Shown here in pieces: positions 46,398-55,541 of a stretch of 64,000 nucleotides of DNA. Within the stretch, counting starts at the first letter, position 1. The number at the start of each line of letters is the position of its first letter. This DNA comes from Pseudomonas brassicacearum subsp. neoaurantiaca (GTDB lineage: Bacteria; Pseudomonadota; Gammaproteobacteria; Pseudomonadales; Pseudomonadaceae), in assembly GCF_013608025.1 (NCBI RefSeq), contig NZ_VDLV01000063.1:246-64245 (forward strand), given 5' to 3'. The translations under genes were made by a program, and so were the position numbers. The notes under the pieces were generated by a model. The model was not told the DNA's origin. It made no database searches and saw only the letters and a program-made list of their open reading frames with translations.

Positions 46398-47180
46398 GTG
46401 CATTCATCACCCAACCGCTGGCTCCTGCGAGCCGCTTCCTTGCTGCTCTGCCTGCTGTTCTGGCAACTCGCCGCCGACGGGCATTGGGACCTTGGCCTGG
46501 TGACCTTCGCCAACGTTCCGACCCCGCTGGCGGTGGTCCAGGCCGCGCTTGGACTGGGCGAGTCGGGCAATCTCGTGCGGCATCTGGGTAGCAGCCTGGG
46601 CCGGGTCTTTGCCGGATATGGCGCTGCGCTGTTGATCGGCGTGGCGCTGGGCCTGGCCATCGGTCGTTCCCGATGGGCCGAAGACGTGCTGCTGCCGCCG
46701 CTTGAAGTGCTGCGGCCGATTCCGGCGGTGGCCTGGATTCCGTTGGCGATCCTGATGTTTCCCTCGTCGGAATTGTCGATGGTGTTCATCACCTTCACTG
46801 GCGCGCTGTTCCCGATCCTGCTCAACACCGTGCACGGCGTCGAAGGGGTGGACCGGCGGTTGATTGCTTCGGCGAAAAGCCTCGGCGCCGGACGCCAGGC
46901 CATCCTGCTGGAAGTGATTCTGCCGGGGGCCGCGCCGAGCATCATCACGGGCCTCGCCATTGGCATGGGCACCTCCTGGTTTTGCCTGGTAACGGCGGAA
47001 ATGATCGCTGGCCAGTACGGCATCGGCTATTACACCTGGGCGTCGTACACCGTGCAGAACTACCCGGACATCGTGGTCGGCATGTTGCTGATCGGTGTGC
47101 TGGGCATGGGCAGCAGCCTGTTGATCAAACGCCTGGGCGGGCTGTTCACGCCTTGGCACCGACCGCGAGGAAAAGCCTGA
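46398..47180 (+). CDS. ABC transporter permease (SsuC/TauC type)
   Basis: This is a 260-residue inner-membrane permease with about six helices and the BPD_transp_1 EAA loop (ASAKSLGAGRQAILLEVILPGAAP). The GTG start at 46398 follows GGAGGAAAA at a good distance; the longer open frame runs through the REPIN and is rejected. Its TGA overlaps the ATPase ATG by one base. Confidence 0.9.
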   Translation: MHSSPNRWLLRAASLLLCLLFWQLAADGHWDLGLVTFANVPTPLAVVQAALGLGESGNLVRHLGSSLGRVFAGYGAALLIGVALGLAIGRSRWAEDVLLPPLEVLRPIPAVAWIPLAILMFPSSELSMVFITFTGALFPILLNTVHGVEGVDRRLIASAKSLGAGRQAILLEVILPGAAPSIITGLAIGMGTSWFCLVTAEMIAGQYGIGYYTWASYTVQNYPDIVVGMLLIGVLGMGSSLLIKRLGGLFTPWHRPRGKA

Positions 47181-48028
47181 TGAGCGTGATGCAAGCACCC
47201 GAAGGGCGGATCGACATCCGCCAGTTGTCCATTGTCCTGGGCCAGGGTGCCCAGGCCTTCGAAGCGGTGCAGGGGCTCGATTGCCAGATCGAGGCGGGCC
47301 AGTTCGTCTGCATCCTGGGGCCGTCCGGTTGCGGCAAATCCACGTTGCTCGGCGCCCTCGCCGGGCACTTGCAACCCAGTACGGGCACGTTGCATGTGGA
47401 CGCGGCGCCGGTCGTTGGCCCGTCGCCCCAGCGCGGCATGGTGTTCCAGCAACACACCTTGTTTCCGTGGCGCAGCGTGCGCGACAACGTCGCCTTCGGC
47501 CTGAAGATGCGTGGCCTGGGCAAGCTCGAACGGCACCGGGCCGCCGATGAAATCCTTGCCCTGGTGGGCCTGGAGGGTTTTTCCGGGCACTGGCCCGATC
47601 AGCTCTCCGGCGGCATGCAGCAACGGGTGGAGATTGCCCGAGTGCTGGTCAACCGTCCGCGCCTGTTGCTGATGGATGAGCCCTTCGGCGCGCTGGATGC
47701 CCTGACGCGCTTGAACATGCAGGAACTGCTGCTGGACATCTGGACGCGGATCCGCACCACCGTGGTGTTCGTCACCCATGACATCGACGAAGCGCTGTTC
47801 CTCGCCGATCGCTTGTTGGTGATGAGCCCGCGCCCGGGTCGGATCATCGAGGACCTGCGCCTGGATTTCCCCCGGCCACGAACGACTGAGTTGGTCACCC
47901 GCCCTGAATTTGCCCGATTGAAACGCCACTGCCTCGAACTGCTGCGTCATGAAGACGGCCAGCAACTGCCGCGCCTCAATCCCCTTGGGCTGCCTCCTGA
48001 AACCTCCTTGCCGCGATTTTCCCTATGA
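47180..48028 (+). CDS. ABC transporter ATPase (SsuB/TauB type)
   Basis: This is a 282-residue ATPase: Walker A GPSGCGKST at 47-55, signature LSGGMQQR, Walker B LLLMDEPF and the switch His in FVTHDIDEAL. The sequence is closest to nitrate/sulfonate/taurine importers. The final 30 residues beyond the core are low-complexity and proline-rich. Its stop overlaps the HEAT-repeat gene start (ATGA), tying that gene to the transporter. Confidence 0.92.
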   Translation: MSVMQAPEGRIDIRQLSIVLGQGAQAFEAVQGLDCQIEAGQFVCILGPSGCGKSTLLGALAGHLQPSTGTLHVDAAPVVGPSPQRGMVFQQHTLFPWRSVRDNVAFGLKMRGLGKLERHRAADEILALVGLEGFSGHWPDQLSGGMQQRVEIARVLVNRPRLLLMDEPFGALDALTRLNMQELLLDIWTRIRTTVVFVTHDIDEALFLADRLLVMSPRPGRIIEDLRLDFPRPRTTELVTRPEFARLKRHCLELLRHEDGQQLPRLNPLGLPPETSLPRFSL

Positions 48029-48987
48029 CCTCTCTATTTGAAAACACCGACAACGACGACATCCTTGCCCTGCAACCGCGCCTGACCGACGACGACGCCG
48101 GCGTGCGCCGTATCGCGCTGATCGAACTGGCCGACCTCGAAGAGCCCGAAGGCCTGTCGTGGCTGGTGGATCGCCTGGCCCGGGATCCCAGCGCCGAGGT
48201 GCGGGCCGAAGCCGCGCGATTGCTCGAAGCGTGGGAGGACGCGCCGGTGGTCGCGGCCTTGTGCGAGGCCCTGACCGATCCATCCCCGACCGTGCAAGCC
48301 GCTGCGGCCCAGAGCCTGAGTTTGCTCAAGAGCGAGGCAGCAGGAAGGGTGATCTTGCCTTGGACGGTTCATGTTGATGCCGATGTGCGCGTCGCCGCGT
48401 TCCGGGCGTTGCGCGAGTTGCGTCTGGGTGACGCCGCGCCAGCCGCGCTCGCCGCGTTGGCTGACCCCGATGCCGGCGTGCGTCGCGAGGCGGTTGGCGT
48501 GCTGGGTTGGCTCAAGCACCTCGACGCCTTGCCGGCCCTGGCACGGCTGGCCAGTGATGATCCGGAGAGCGAAGTGCGCCGTGCGGCCACCGGTGCCCTC
48601 GGCCTGGCCTCGGATGCTCAAGTCTTGCCGGCGCTGCGCCAGGCACTCCGGGATCCGGCCTGGACGGTGCGCGAAGAAGCCGCCACCACGTTGGGCAAGG
48701 TCGGTCATGCCGATGCCGGTCCGGCTTTGATCGAGGCGCTGGCGGATGATTATTGGCAAGTGCGTCTGCGGGCGACTCGCAGCCTCGGGCGTTTGCGCTA
48801 CGCCCCGGCGCTGGCGGCATTGATCGAAACCCTGGCTCATCGCATCAGCAATCTGCGCAAGGAAGCGGCGTTGGCCTTGGGTGAGCTGAACGATCCTGCT
48901 GCCATCCCGGCGTTGCAGGCCGCCCAGGACGATGGCGATCCGGAGGTACGCAAGGCTGTGCGCATTGCCTTGGGCCAACTGCAATGA
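48025..48987 (+). CDS. HEAT-repeat protein of the transporter operon
   Basis: This is a 320-residue all-helical protein of about nine HEAT/PBS-lyase-type repeats, each with the pattern LxDPdxxVRxxAxxALG (for example DPDAGVRREAVGVLGWL and DPEVRKAVRIALG). No signal peptide, so cytoplasmic. Related repeats occur in phycobilin lyases and in scaffolds for cofactor insertion. It overlaps both neighbours by four bases, so it is made together with the ATPase and DUF971 protein. A scaffold or maturation role for the iron-sulfur flavoenzyme is inference. Confidence 0.9.
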   Translation: MTSLFENTDNDDILALQPRLTDDDAGVRRIALIELADLEEPEGLSWLVDRLARDPSAEVRAEAARLLEAWEDAPVVAALCEALTDPSPTVQAAAAQSLSLLKSEAAGRVILPWTVHVDADVRVAAFRALRELRLGDAAPAALAALADPDAGVRREAVGVLGWLKHLDALPALARLASDDPESEVRRAATGALGLASDAQVLPALRQALRDPAWTVREEAATTLGKVGHADAGPALIEALADDYWQVRLRATRSLGRLRYAPALAALIETLAHRISNLRKEAALALGELNDPAAIPALQAAQDDGDPEVRKAVRIALGQLQ

Positions 48988-49256
48988 GCCCGCTGGCGAT
49001 TGGCAATTCCCGGGAAAAGGGCACGTTGCGGCTGAGTTGGCCCGATGGGCGTGAACAACGGTTGGAGCATGCCGAGCTACGCCGTCGGTGCCCCTGTTCG
49101 CGGTGCCGTGCGTTTCGTCTGCAAGGGTTGGCGGTTCAGGTGGATTCGCGGGTTCGGGTGGTTGAGGTCAATAGCCAGGGCTATGGGGTGCAGTTGGTCT
49201 TCAGTGATGGGCATGAGCGGGGGATTTTTCCCTGGGAATACCTGGCGGGGTTGTAG
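48984..49256 (+). CDS. DUF971 (GBBH-like N-terminal) protein
   Basis: This is a 90-residue protein of the DUF971 family, the domain also found at the N-terminus of gamma-butyrobetaine hydroxylase. The metal-binding Cys cluster is C36-x-C38-x2-C41 (RRRCPCSRCRAFR), and the C-terminal DGHERGIFPWEYL is the family signature. Stand-alone DUF971 proteins often neighbour iron-sulfur assembly genes. It is the last gene of the operon, before a REPIN. Confidence 0.9.
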   Translation: MSPLAIGNSREKGTLRLSWPDGREQRLEHAELRRRCPCSRCRAFRLQGLAVQVDSRVRVVEVNSQGYGVQLVFSDGHERGIFPWEYLAGL

Positions 49257-49272
49257 CTTTGTGCCCATCCCT

Positions 49273-49362
49273 TGTGGGAGCGAGCTTGCTCGCGATGACG
49301 TCAGTACATTCAACCCTTTTGCAAGCTGACCCACCGCCATCGCGAGCAAGCTCGCTCCCACA
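49273..49362. repeat. REPIN, type 3
   Basis: Inverted TGTGGGAGCGAGCTTGCTCGCGA copies end the ABC transporter operon. Confidence 0.85.
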
Positions 49363-49398
49363 GGGATACGCTGGTTACTTGAGCAATACGGTAAACCC

Positions 49399-49441
49399 GT
49401 GGCGAGGGAGCTTGCTCCCGCTGGGCTGCGCCAGCAGTCCC
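49399..49441. repeat. Single type 2 REP half
   Basis: GTGGCGAGGGAGCTTGCTCC occurs once without an inverted partner. With the REPIN before it, it fills the gap before lexA2. Confidence 0.7.
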
Positions 49442-49525
49442 AAAATCATTCAACACGGTTAATTTGGTTTTGCGCAGTCAACCCGTGAACTGACTGTCGG
49501 CGCTTGTAAGAAAAATCCTGAAAGA

Positions 49526-49537
49526 GTACAAATGTAC
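49526..49537 (+). promoter_or_regulatory. LexA2 operator over the cassette start
   Basis: GTACAAATGTAC has the form GTAC-N4-GTAC. In P. putida the second LexA is reported to bind GTAC-N4-GTGC, so this is its probable site, controlling the whole mutagenesis cassette. No CTG-N10-CAG box typical of LexA1 is visible here. Confidence 0.75.
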
Positions 49538-50149
49538 TCCATGACGACTCTCACTCCCCGCCGTACCGCCATCCTGACCTTCATTCGCGAACGCATCGCC
49601 GAACAGGGCCAGTCTCCCAGCCTCGCTGAAATCAGCGAGGCGTTTGGTTTTGCCTCCCGCAGCGTGGCGCGCAAGCATGTGTTGGCGTTGACCGAAGCCG
49701 GGTTCATCGAGGTCAATCCGCACCAGGCCCGAGGCATTCGACTGTTGAACCAGCCGCCGCGCCCCGAGTTGCTGGATGTGCCGGTGCTCGGGCGGGTGGC
49801 CGCCGGTCTGCCGATCGGGGCCGATGCCGAAGTCCACAGCCGTCTCTTGCTGGACCCGGCGATTTTCACCAAGGCGCCGGATTACCTGCTGCGCGTCCAA
49901 GGCGATTCGATGATCGAGGACGGCATCCTCGATGGCGATCTGGTGGGCGTACAACGCACGCCCCAGGCCTCCAACGGGCAGATCGTCGTGGCACGCCTGG
50001 ACGGTGAAGTGACCATCAAGCGTTTCGAGCGAGTCGGCGAACGGGTGCGCCTGTTGCCGCGCAACCCGGCCTATCAGCCGATCATCGTCGAAGCCGACCA
50101 GGACCTGGCGATAGAAGGCGTGTTTTGTGGCCTGGTGAGGCAAGGCTGA
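49532..50149 (+). CDS. lexA2: LexA-like repressor of the imuAB-dnaE2 cassette
   Basis: This is a 205-residue LexA: an N-terminal winged HTH (PSLAEISEAFGFASRSVARKH) and a C-terminal self-cleaving domain. The cleavage site is A91-G92, catalytic Ser 126 is in GDSMIEDG and Lys 163 in EVTIKRFE. The N-terminal recognition helix differs from canonical LexA1, consistent with a different operator. ATG 49532 lies inside the operator palindrome; ATG 49541 (MTTLTP) is an equally possible start. The stop overlaps imuA by one base. Confidence 0.88.
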   Translation: MYSMTTLTPRRTAILTFIRERIAEQGQSPSLAEISEAFGFASRSVARKHVLALTEAGFIEVNPHQARGIRLLNQPPRPELLDVPVLGRVAAGLPIGADAEVHSRLLLDPAIFTKAPDYLLRVQGDSMIEDGILDGDLVGVQRTPQASNGQIVVARLDGEVTIKRFERVGERVRLLPRNPAYQPIIVEADQDLAIEGVFCGLVRQG

Positions 50150-50772
50150 TGGGCGCCGTCGTTGCGTTGGACACGCTGTTCAATGGCGGCCAGGTCTGGA
50201 AGGGCCGGCCTGCGCCACCGGCCGCCAGCCCGCAACCCACCGGCCATGCGGCGCTGGACGCGGCATTGCCCAGTGGCGGCTGGCCGGAAGCGGCGTTGAC
50301 GGAAATCCTCATCGGCGCGCCAGGCGTGGGCGAGTTGCAACTGGTGTGGCCGACCCTGGCGCGGCTGTCGGCGGCGGGGGAGCGGATCGTGCTGGTGGCG
50401 CCGCCCTTCGTGCCCTATCCCCAGGCCTGGCGAAACGCCGGGGTGGACTTGCGCCAGTTGTCGATCATCCAGGCCGATCCACGGGAAGCCTTGTGGGCCA
50501 CCGAGCAATGCCTGCGTTCGGGCAGTTGCGGCGCGGTGTTGTGCTGGCCGCGCCAGGCGGATGACCGGGCCTTGCGCCGTTTGCAGGTCGCCGCGGAAAC
50601 CGGCCAGACCCTGGCGTTCGCCTGGCGCTCGATCCAAGAAGCCATCAACCCGTCCCCCGCGGCCTTGCGCATCGCCATCGATGCTCGGCCCGCGCAACTG
50701 CGGGTGCTCAAGTCCCGCGGCGGGCTAGCCCGTTCGGCGCCGATCGCTTTTCCCACGCTCACAGGGCATTGA
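50149..50772 (+). CDS. imuA: Translesion synthesis accessory protein ImuA
   Basis: This is a 207-residue RecA/SulA-like protein. The N-terminal TGHAALDAALPSGGWPEAALTE and the following strand-loop (GAPGVGELQLVWPTLA) align with ImuA, a RecA-like fold without a full Walker A. It works with ImuB and DnaE2 in error-prone bypass synthesis. The ATG overlaps the lexA2 stop; seven bases separate it from imuB. Confidence 0.9.
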   Translation: MGAVVALDTLFNGGQVWKGRPAPPAASPQPTGHAALDAALPSGGWPEAALTEILIGAPGVGELQLVWPTLARLSAAGERIVLVAPPFVPYPQAWRNAGVDLRQLSIIQADPREALWATEQCLRSGSCGAVLCWPRQADDRALRRLQVAAETGQTLAFAWRSIQEAINPSPAALRIAIDARPAQLRVLKSRGGLARSAPIAFPTLTGH

Positions 50773-50779
50773 GGTTGCG

Positions 50780-52201
50780 ATGCGCTGGGTCTGTATTCTC
50801 TTCCCGCAATTGGCGCTGGACGCCGCGCTGCGCCAGCGCCCCGATCCCGACGAGCCCCTGGCCCTGCTGACCGGTCCGGCCCAGCGCCGGGTGCTGCAAG
50901 CGGTCAACGAACCGGCCCGCGCCTTGGGCCTGCGCCCCGGCCAGACCATGACCGCCGCCCAGGCCTTGAGCAAAGGGTTCGCCACGGCCGAGTACGACGC
51001 GGCGCAAATCCAATATTGGCAACAATTTCTCGCCGCCTGGGCCTACCGTTTCAGCTCCCAGGTCAGCGTGCATTACCCGCGCACGGTGGTGTTCGAGATC
51101 GAATCGAGCCTGGGGCTGTTCGGACCGTGGCCGGTGTTCGAGGCGCGGTTGCGGGCCGAACTGACTGAACTGGGCTTTCGTCATCGCATCGTCGCCGCGC
51201 CCAATCCCGTGGCGGCGCGGACGCTGGCCAATGCCTACGACGCCCTGGTGGTGCCCGATAACGAGACCTTGCAAGCGTACCTGGGACACATGCCGGTGGA
51301 CCGGGTCGGCCTGACGCCGGAAGTTGCCACGGCGTTGTCGCGCATGGGCCTGCGCCAGCTCGGCCAAGTCCAGGCCTTGCCCCGGCACACCTTGGCGCGG
51401 CGCTTCGAAGCCGACATGCTCAAGCACCTCGACGCGCTGGTGGGCAGCCGCACCCTGGCGCTGTCGTTCTACCTGCCGCCGGACCGTTTCGATGTGCGCA
51501 TCGAACTCAATTACGACGTGCAATCCCACCAGGCATTGCTCTTTCCGTTGCGCCGATTGACCGGTGACCTGTCGGCCTACCTGTGTGGCCGCGACAGCGG
51601 CGTGCAGCGTTTTGACCTGCGCCTGGAGCACGCCGGTTTACCGGACACGGTCATCAAGGTCGGCCTGCTCAGCGCCGAGCGGGATGCTTCGATGCTGTTC
51701 GAGCTGGCCCGGGGCCGTCTCGAACAGGTGCAGGTCGAGGCGCCCGTGCGCGGCTTTCGCTTGTGTGCCGAAGACCTGCCGAGCTTCGTACCCCAGCGCC
51801 TGGAATTGTTCGATGAACGTCCCCAGCAGTCCTTGCCTTGGGAGCAGTTGCGCGAACGGCTGCGGGCGCGCCTCGGTGACGAAGCCGTGCAAGGGCTGGG
51901 GTTTGGCGATGATCATCGGCCCGAATGCGCTTGGCAGATGAAACCCCAGCCGCAACAACAGGCATGTCCGCTGCGCGAGGATATCCAGCGCCCCGGCTGG
52001 CTGCTCGGCGAGCCCCAGGCTTTGCCCGAAGGCCAAGCGCGAATCCTCATGGGCCCGGAGCGCATCGAATCCGGCTGGTGGGATGGGGCCGACGTGCGCC
52101 GCGACTACTATCTGGTCGAAACCCGTGCCGGCCAACGTGGCTGGGCCTATCGGCCGGTGGGCGAGGGCGGGCCGTTGTGGCTGCAAGGCTGGTTCGCATG
52201 A
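50780..52201 (+). CDS. imuB: Inactive Y-family polymerase-like protein ImuB
   Basis: This is a 473-residue Y-family relative that bridges DnaE2, ImuA and the sliding clamp. The catalytic acidic residues of DinB are missing: the first strand reads CILFPQLALDA where DinB has a DMD motif, and FEIESSLGLFG replaces SIDE. It should therefore be catalytically dead, as known for ImuB. The ATPase-like loops LGQVQALPRHTLARRF (HhH) and a C-terminal tail ending WLQGWFA are present. It overlaps dnaE2 by four bases. Confidence 0.92.
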   Translation: MRWVCILFPQLALDAALRQRPDPDEPLALLTGPAQRRVLQAVNEPARALGLRPGQTMTAAQALSKGFATAEYDAAQIQYWQQFLAAWAYRFSSQVSVHYPRTVVFEIESSLGLFGPWPVFEARLRAELTELGFRHRIVAAPNPVAARTLANAYDALVVPDNETLQAYLGHMPVDRVGLTPEVATALSRMGLRQLGQVQALPRHTLARRFEADMLKHLDALVGSRTLALSFYLPPDRFDVRIELNYDVQSHQALLFPLRRLTGDLSAYLCGRDSGVQRFDLRLEHAGLPDTVIKVGLLSAERDASMLFELARGRLEQVQVEAPVRGFRLCAEDLPSFVPQRLELFDERPQQSLPWEQLRERLRARLGDEAVQGLGFGDDHRPECAWQMKPQPQQQACPLREDIQRPGWLLGEPQALPEGQARILMGPERIESGWWDGADVRRDYYLVETRAGQRGWAYRPVGEGGPLWLQGWFA

Positions 52202-55200
52202 ACGTCGAATACGCCGAGCTGCATTGCCTGTCGAACTTCAGTTTCCAGCGCGGCGCCTCCAGCGCCCTGGAGCTGTGCCGTCGTGCCAAGCAGCAGGGCT
52301 ATCGGGCTCTGGCGATCACCGATGAATGCACCCTGGCCGGGATCGTCCGGGCCTGGCAGGCAGCCAGGGAACTGGAGCTGCAACTGATCATCGGCAGCGA
52401 AATACAGGTCGAGGACGGTCCGAAGCTGGTGTTGCTGGTGGAAAACATCGAAGGCTACCAGGCCTTGTGCCGGCTGATCACCCGCGCCCGGCGCCGCAGC
52501 GAGAAGGGCCGTTATCGCATCGTTCGGGAAGACTTCGACGAGCCGCTGCCGGGGCTACTCGCGCTGTGGGTGCCCGATGGCAAGGAGCCCGAGGCGCAAG
52601 GGCACTGGCTCCAACAGGTGTTCAACGCACGCCTGTGGCTGGCCGTGCAGTTGCATTGCGGGCAAGACGATCGGCGGCGGCTGGCGGACTTGCTCGCATT
52701 GGCCGAATGCCTGGGCCTTCCGGCCGTCGCCACGGGGGATGTGCACATGCATGTGCGGGGTCGTCGCGCCTTGCAAGACACCATGACCGCGATCCGTCAC
52801 CACGTCACCGTCGCTGAGGCCGGTCAGCGCTTGCACCCCAACGGCGAACGCCATTTGCGCAGCCTTGAGGCCCTGGCCGATCTCTATCCCCGCGCCTTGC
52901 TCGATGAAACCGTGGAAATTGCTCGGCGTTGCACGTTCGACCTCGGTCAGTTGCGCTATGAATACCCGCGCGAGCTGGTGCCCGAGGGCCATGATCCGAC
53001 GTCCTGGCTGCGGGAACTGACCGAGCGCGGCATGCGCGAGCGGTGGAAGGGCGGTGTGAAGGACAAGGTGCGGGCGCAGATCGAAAGCGAGTTGGCGCTG
53101 ATTGCCGAGCTTGGCTACGACAGCTATTTCCTCACCGTGCAGGACATCGTCAGCTTCGCTCGCAGTCGCCATATCCTCTGCCAGGGCCGGGGCTCGGCGG
53201 CGAACTCGGCGGTGTGCTACGCCTTGGGCATCACCGAAATCGACCCGGCCCAGACGGATATGTTGTTCGAACGCTTCCTGTCCCGCGAGCGCAATGAGCC
53301 GCCGGACATTGACGTCGATTTCGAGCACGAGCGTCGCGAAGAAGTCCTGCAGTACGTGTTCCAGCGCTACGGTCGGCATCGTGCGGCGTTGACGGCGGTG
53401 GTCAGCAGTTACCACGGCGCTGGTGCGGTGCGCGACGTGGCCAAGGCCCTGGGCCTGCCGCCGGACCAGGTCAATGCACTGGCCGATTGCTGTGGTCGCT
53501 GGAGCGATGAAGCGCCGCCGCTGGATCGTTTGCGCGAAGGAGGATTCGATCCCGAAAGCCCAGTGCTGCGCCGGGTATTGAGCCTGACCCAGCAACTGAT
53601 CGGCTTCCCCCGGCACCTGTCCCAGCACCCCGGCGGCTTCGTGATTTCCCAGCAACCCTTGGACACCCTGGTGCCGGTGGAAAACGCCGCGATGGCCGAG
53701 CGCACCATCATCCAGTGGGACAAGGACGACCTCGATGCGGTCGGGCTGCTCAAAGTGGACATTCTGGCCTTGGGCATGCTCAGCGCGATCCGCCGTTGTT
53801 TCGACCTGGTCGCACATTACCGGGGTGTGCGGCATACCCTGGCGTCGTTGACCAAGGACGATCGCGCGACATTCGAGATGATCAGCCGCGCCGACACCAT
53901 CGGCGTGTTCCAGATCGAATCCCGGGCGCAGATGGCGATGCTGCCCCGGCTCAAGCCCAAGGATTACTACGACCTGGTGATCGAAGTGGCCATCGTGCGG
54001 CCGGGACCGATCCAGGGCGGGATGGTGCATCCGTACCTGCGGCGGCGCAATGGAGAAGAGGCGATCACTTATCCGTCGCCGGAATTGGAAGAGGTACTGG
54101 GCCGAACCTTGGGCATTCCATTGTTCCAGGAACAGGTCATGCAGATCGCCATTGTGGCCGCCGGCTACAGCCCGGGCGAAGCGGACCAGTTACGCCGATC
54201 GATGGCCGCCTGGAAGCGCCACGGCGGGCTTGAACCGCACAAGAAAAGATTGGCCGAGGGCATGGAAGCCAAGGGGTACAAACCTGAATATGCCGCGCAG
54301 CTTTTCGAGCAGATCAAAGGCTTCGGCAATTACGGTTTTCCTGAATCCCACGCCGCCAGTTTCGCCTTGCTGACCTACGCCAGCAGTTGGCTCAAATGCC
54401 ACGAGCCGGCGGCGTTCGCCTGTGCACTGATCAACAGCTGGCCCATGGGTTTCTACAGCCCGGATCAAATCCTCCAGGATGCCCGCCGACACCACTTGCA
54501 GATCCGTCCGGTGGACGTGCGGGCCAGTGACTGGGAATGCAGCCTGGAACCGATGGAAGGCCGGCAACCGGCGATTCGCATGGGCTTGCGCCTGATCAAA
54601 GGGTTTCGCGAGGACGATGCCCGGCGTATCGAAGCGGCGCGCAGGGAGCGGGCTTTCAGCGATGTGGCCGACCTGGGCGAGCGGGCGCGACTCGACGCCA
54701 GGGCCATGGAGCAATTGGCCGACGCCGATGCCTTGCGCGGCCTGGCCGGCGATCGTCATCGCGCCCGCTGGGAAATCGCTGGCGTGGAAAGACAACTGGG
54801 CTTGTTCGCGGGCTTGCCCAGCCAGGAAGAACCCACCGTGGACTTGCCGACCCCCACGGTGGGGGAAAACCTGTTCGCCGACTACGCCACGGTGGGCACG
54901 ACGTTGGGGCCCCATCCACTGGCCTTGCTGCGCTCCGAATTACGCGCCCGGCGCTGCCGCAGCTCGCGGGAATTGCAGGCTGTCGAACATGGCCGCAACG
55001 TTAGCGTCGCCGGGCTGGTCACCGGCCGCCAGCGCCCGGGCACGGCCAGCGGCGTGACCTTTGTTACGCTGGAAGATGAGTTCGGCAACCTCAACGTGGT
55101 GGTCTGGCGCGACTTGGCCGAACGCCAGCGCAAGGTCCTGGTGGGCTCGCAATTGCTCAGGGTGGATGGGCGCTGGGAGAGTGTCGGCGAGGTCCGCCAT

Positions 55201-55275
55201 CTCATCGCAGGACGCCTGAGCGATTTGAGTGAGTTGCTGGCGGGCATCCATGTGCGCAGTCGGGATTTCCGCTGA
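52198..55275 (+). CDS. dnaE2: Error-prone DNA polymerase DnaE2
   Basis: This is a 1025-residue C-family polymerase for DNA damage bypass. The N-terminal PHP domain (AELHCLSNFSFQRGAS) is followed by the catalytic palm with PDIDVDF (D372, D374) and a third Asp at 521 in LLKVDILALG. The segment IVRPGPIQGGMVHPYL and a C-terminal OB domain (VAGLVTGRQRPGTA) complete the DnaE2 order. It lacks the C-terminal tau-binding part of DnaE1. It is the last gene of the lexA2 cassette. Confidence 0.95.
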   Translation: MNVEYAELHCLSNFSFQRGASSALELCRRAKQQGYRALAITDECTLAGIVRAWQAARELELQLIIGSEIQVEDGPKLVLLVENIEGYQALCRLITRARRRSEKGRYRIVREDFDEPLPGLLALWVPDGKEPEAQGHWLQQVFNARLWLAVQLHCGQDDRRRLADLLALAECLGLPAVATGDVHMHVRGRRALQDTMTAIRHHVTVAEAGQRLHPNGERHLRSLEALADLYPRALLDETVEIARRCTFDLGQLRYEYPRELVPEGHDPTSWLRELTERGMRERWKGGVKDKVRAQIESELALIAELGYDSYFLTVQDIVSFARSRHILCQGRGSAANSAVCYALGITEIDPAQTDMLFERFLSRERNEPPDIDVDFEHERREEVLQYVFQRYGRHRAALTAVVSSYHGAGAVRDVAKALGLPPDQVNALADCCGRWSDEAPPLDRLREGGFDPESPVLRRVLSLTQQLIGFPRHLSQHPGGFVISQQPLDTLVPVENAAMAERTIIQWDKDDLDAVGLLKVDILALGMLSAIRRCFDLVAHYRGVRHTLASLTKDDRATFEMISRADTIGVFQIESRAQMAMLPRLKPKDYYDLVIEVAIVRPGPIQGGMVHPYLRRRNGEEAITYPSPELEEVLGRTLGIPLFQEQVMQIAIVAAGYSPGEADQLRRSMAAWKRHGGLEPHKKRLAEGMEAKGYKPEYAAQLFEQIKGFGNYGFPESHAASFALLTYASSWLKCHEPAAFACALINSWPMGFYSPDQILQDARRHHLQIRPVDVRASDWECSLEPMEGRQPAIRMGLRLIKGFREDDARRIEAARRERAFSDVADLGERARLDARAMEQLADADALRGLAGDRHRARWEIAGVERQLGLFAGLPSQEEPTVDLPTPTVGENLFADYATVGTTLGPHPLALLRSELRARRCRSSRELQAVEHGRNVSVAGLVTGRQRPGTASGVTFVTLEDEFGNLNVVVWRDLAERQRKVLVGSQLLRVDGRWESVGEVRHLIAGRLSDLSELLAGIHVRSRDFR

Positions 55276-55291
55276 ACTTTTGGTTGAAATC

Positions 55292-55423
55292 TGTGGCGAG
55301 GGGATTTATCCCCGCTGGGCTGCGAAGCAGACCCAATACGGTCGATTCCGAACAATCTGACACACCTCAGTGTCGGGTTTGGGGCCGCTTCGCAGCCAAG
55401 CGGGGATAAATCCCCTCGCCACA
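55292..55423. repeat. REPIN, type 1
   Basis: Inverted GTGGCGAGGGGATTTATCCCC copies lie around a long loop, after dnaE2. Confidence 0.85.
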
Positions 55424-55541
55424 AGGCCCGGCGCAAAAGCCTTTGCATGAAACCAATTGCCAACCCAGTGCTCGAAGCACTAGCACAAGGGACTTGTGGT
55501 ATGCCGCTTCCCTGCTGGTAGTTTGAGGTGAGAGTCGTTCC

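Noticed and set aside
52555..54030. 491-codon minus-strand frame inside dnaE2
   Set aside because: Polymerase catalytic motifs on the plus strand explain this DNA.
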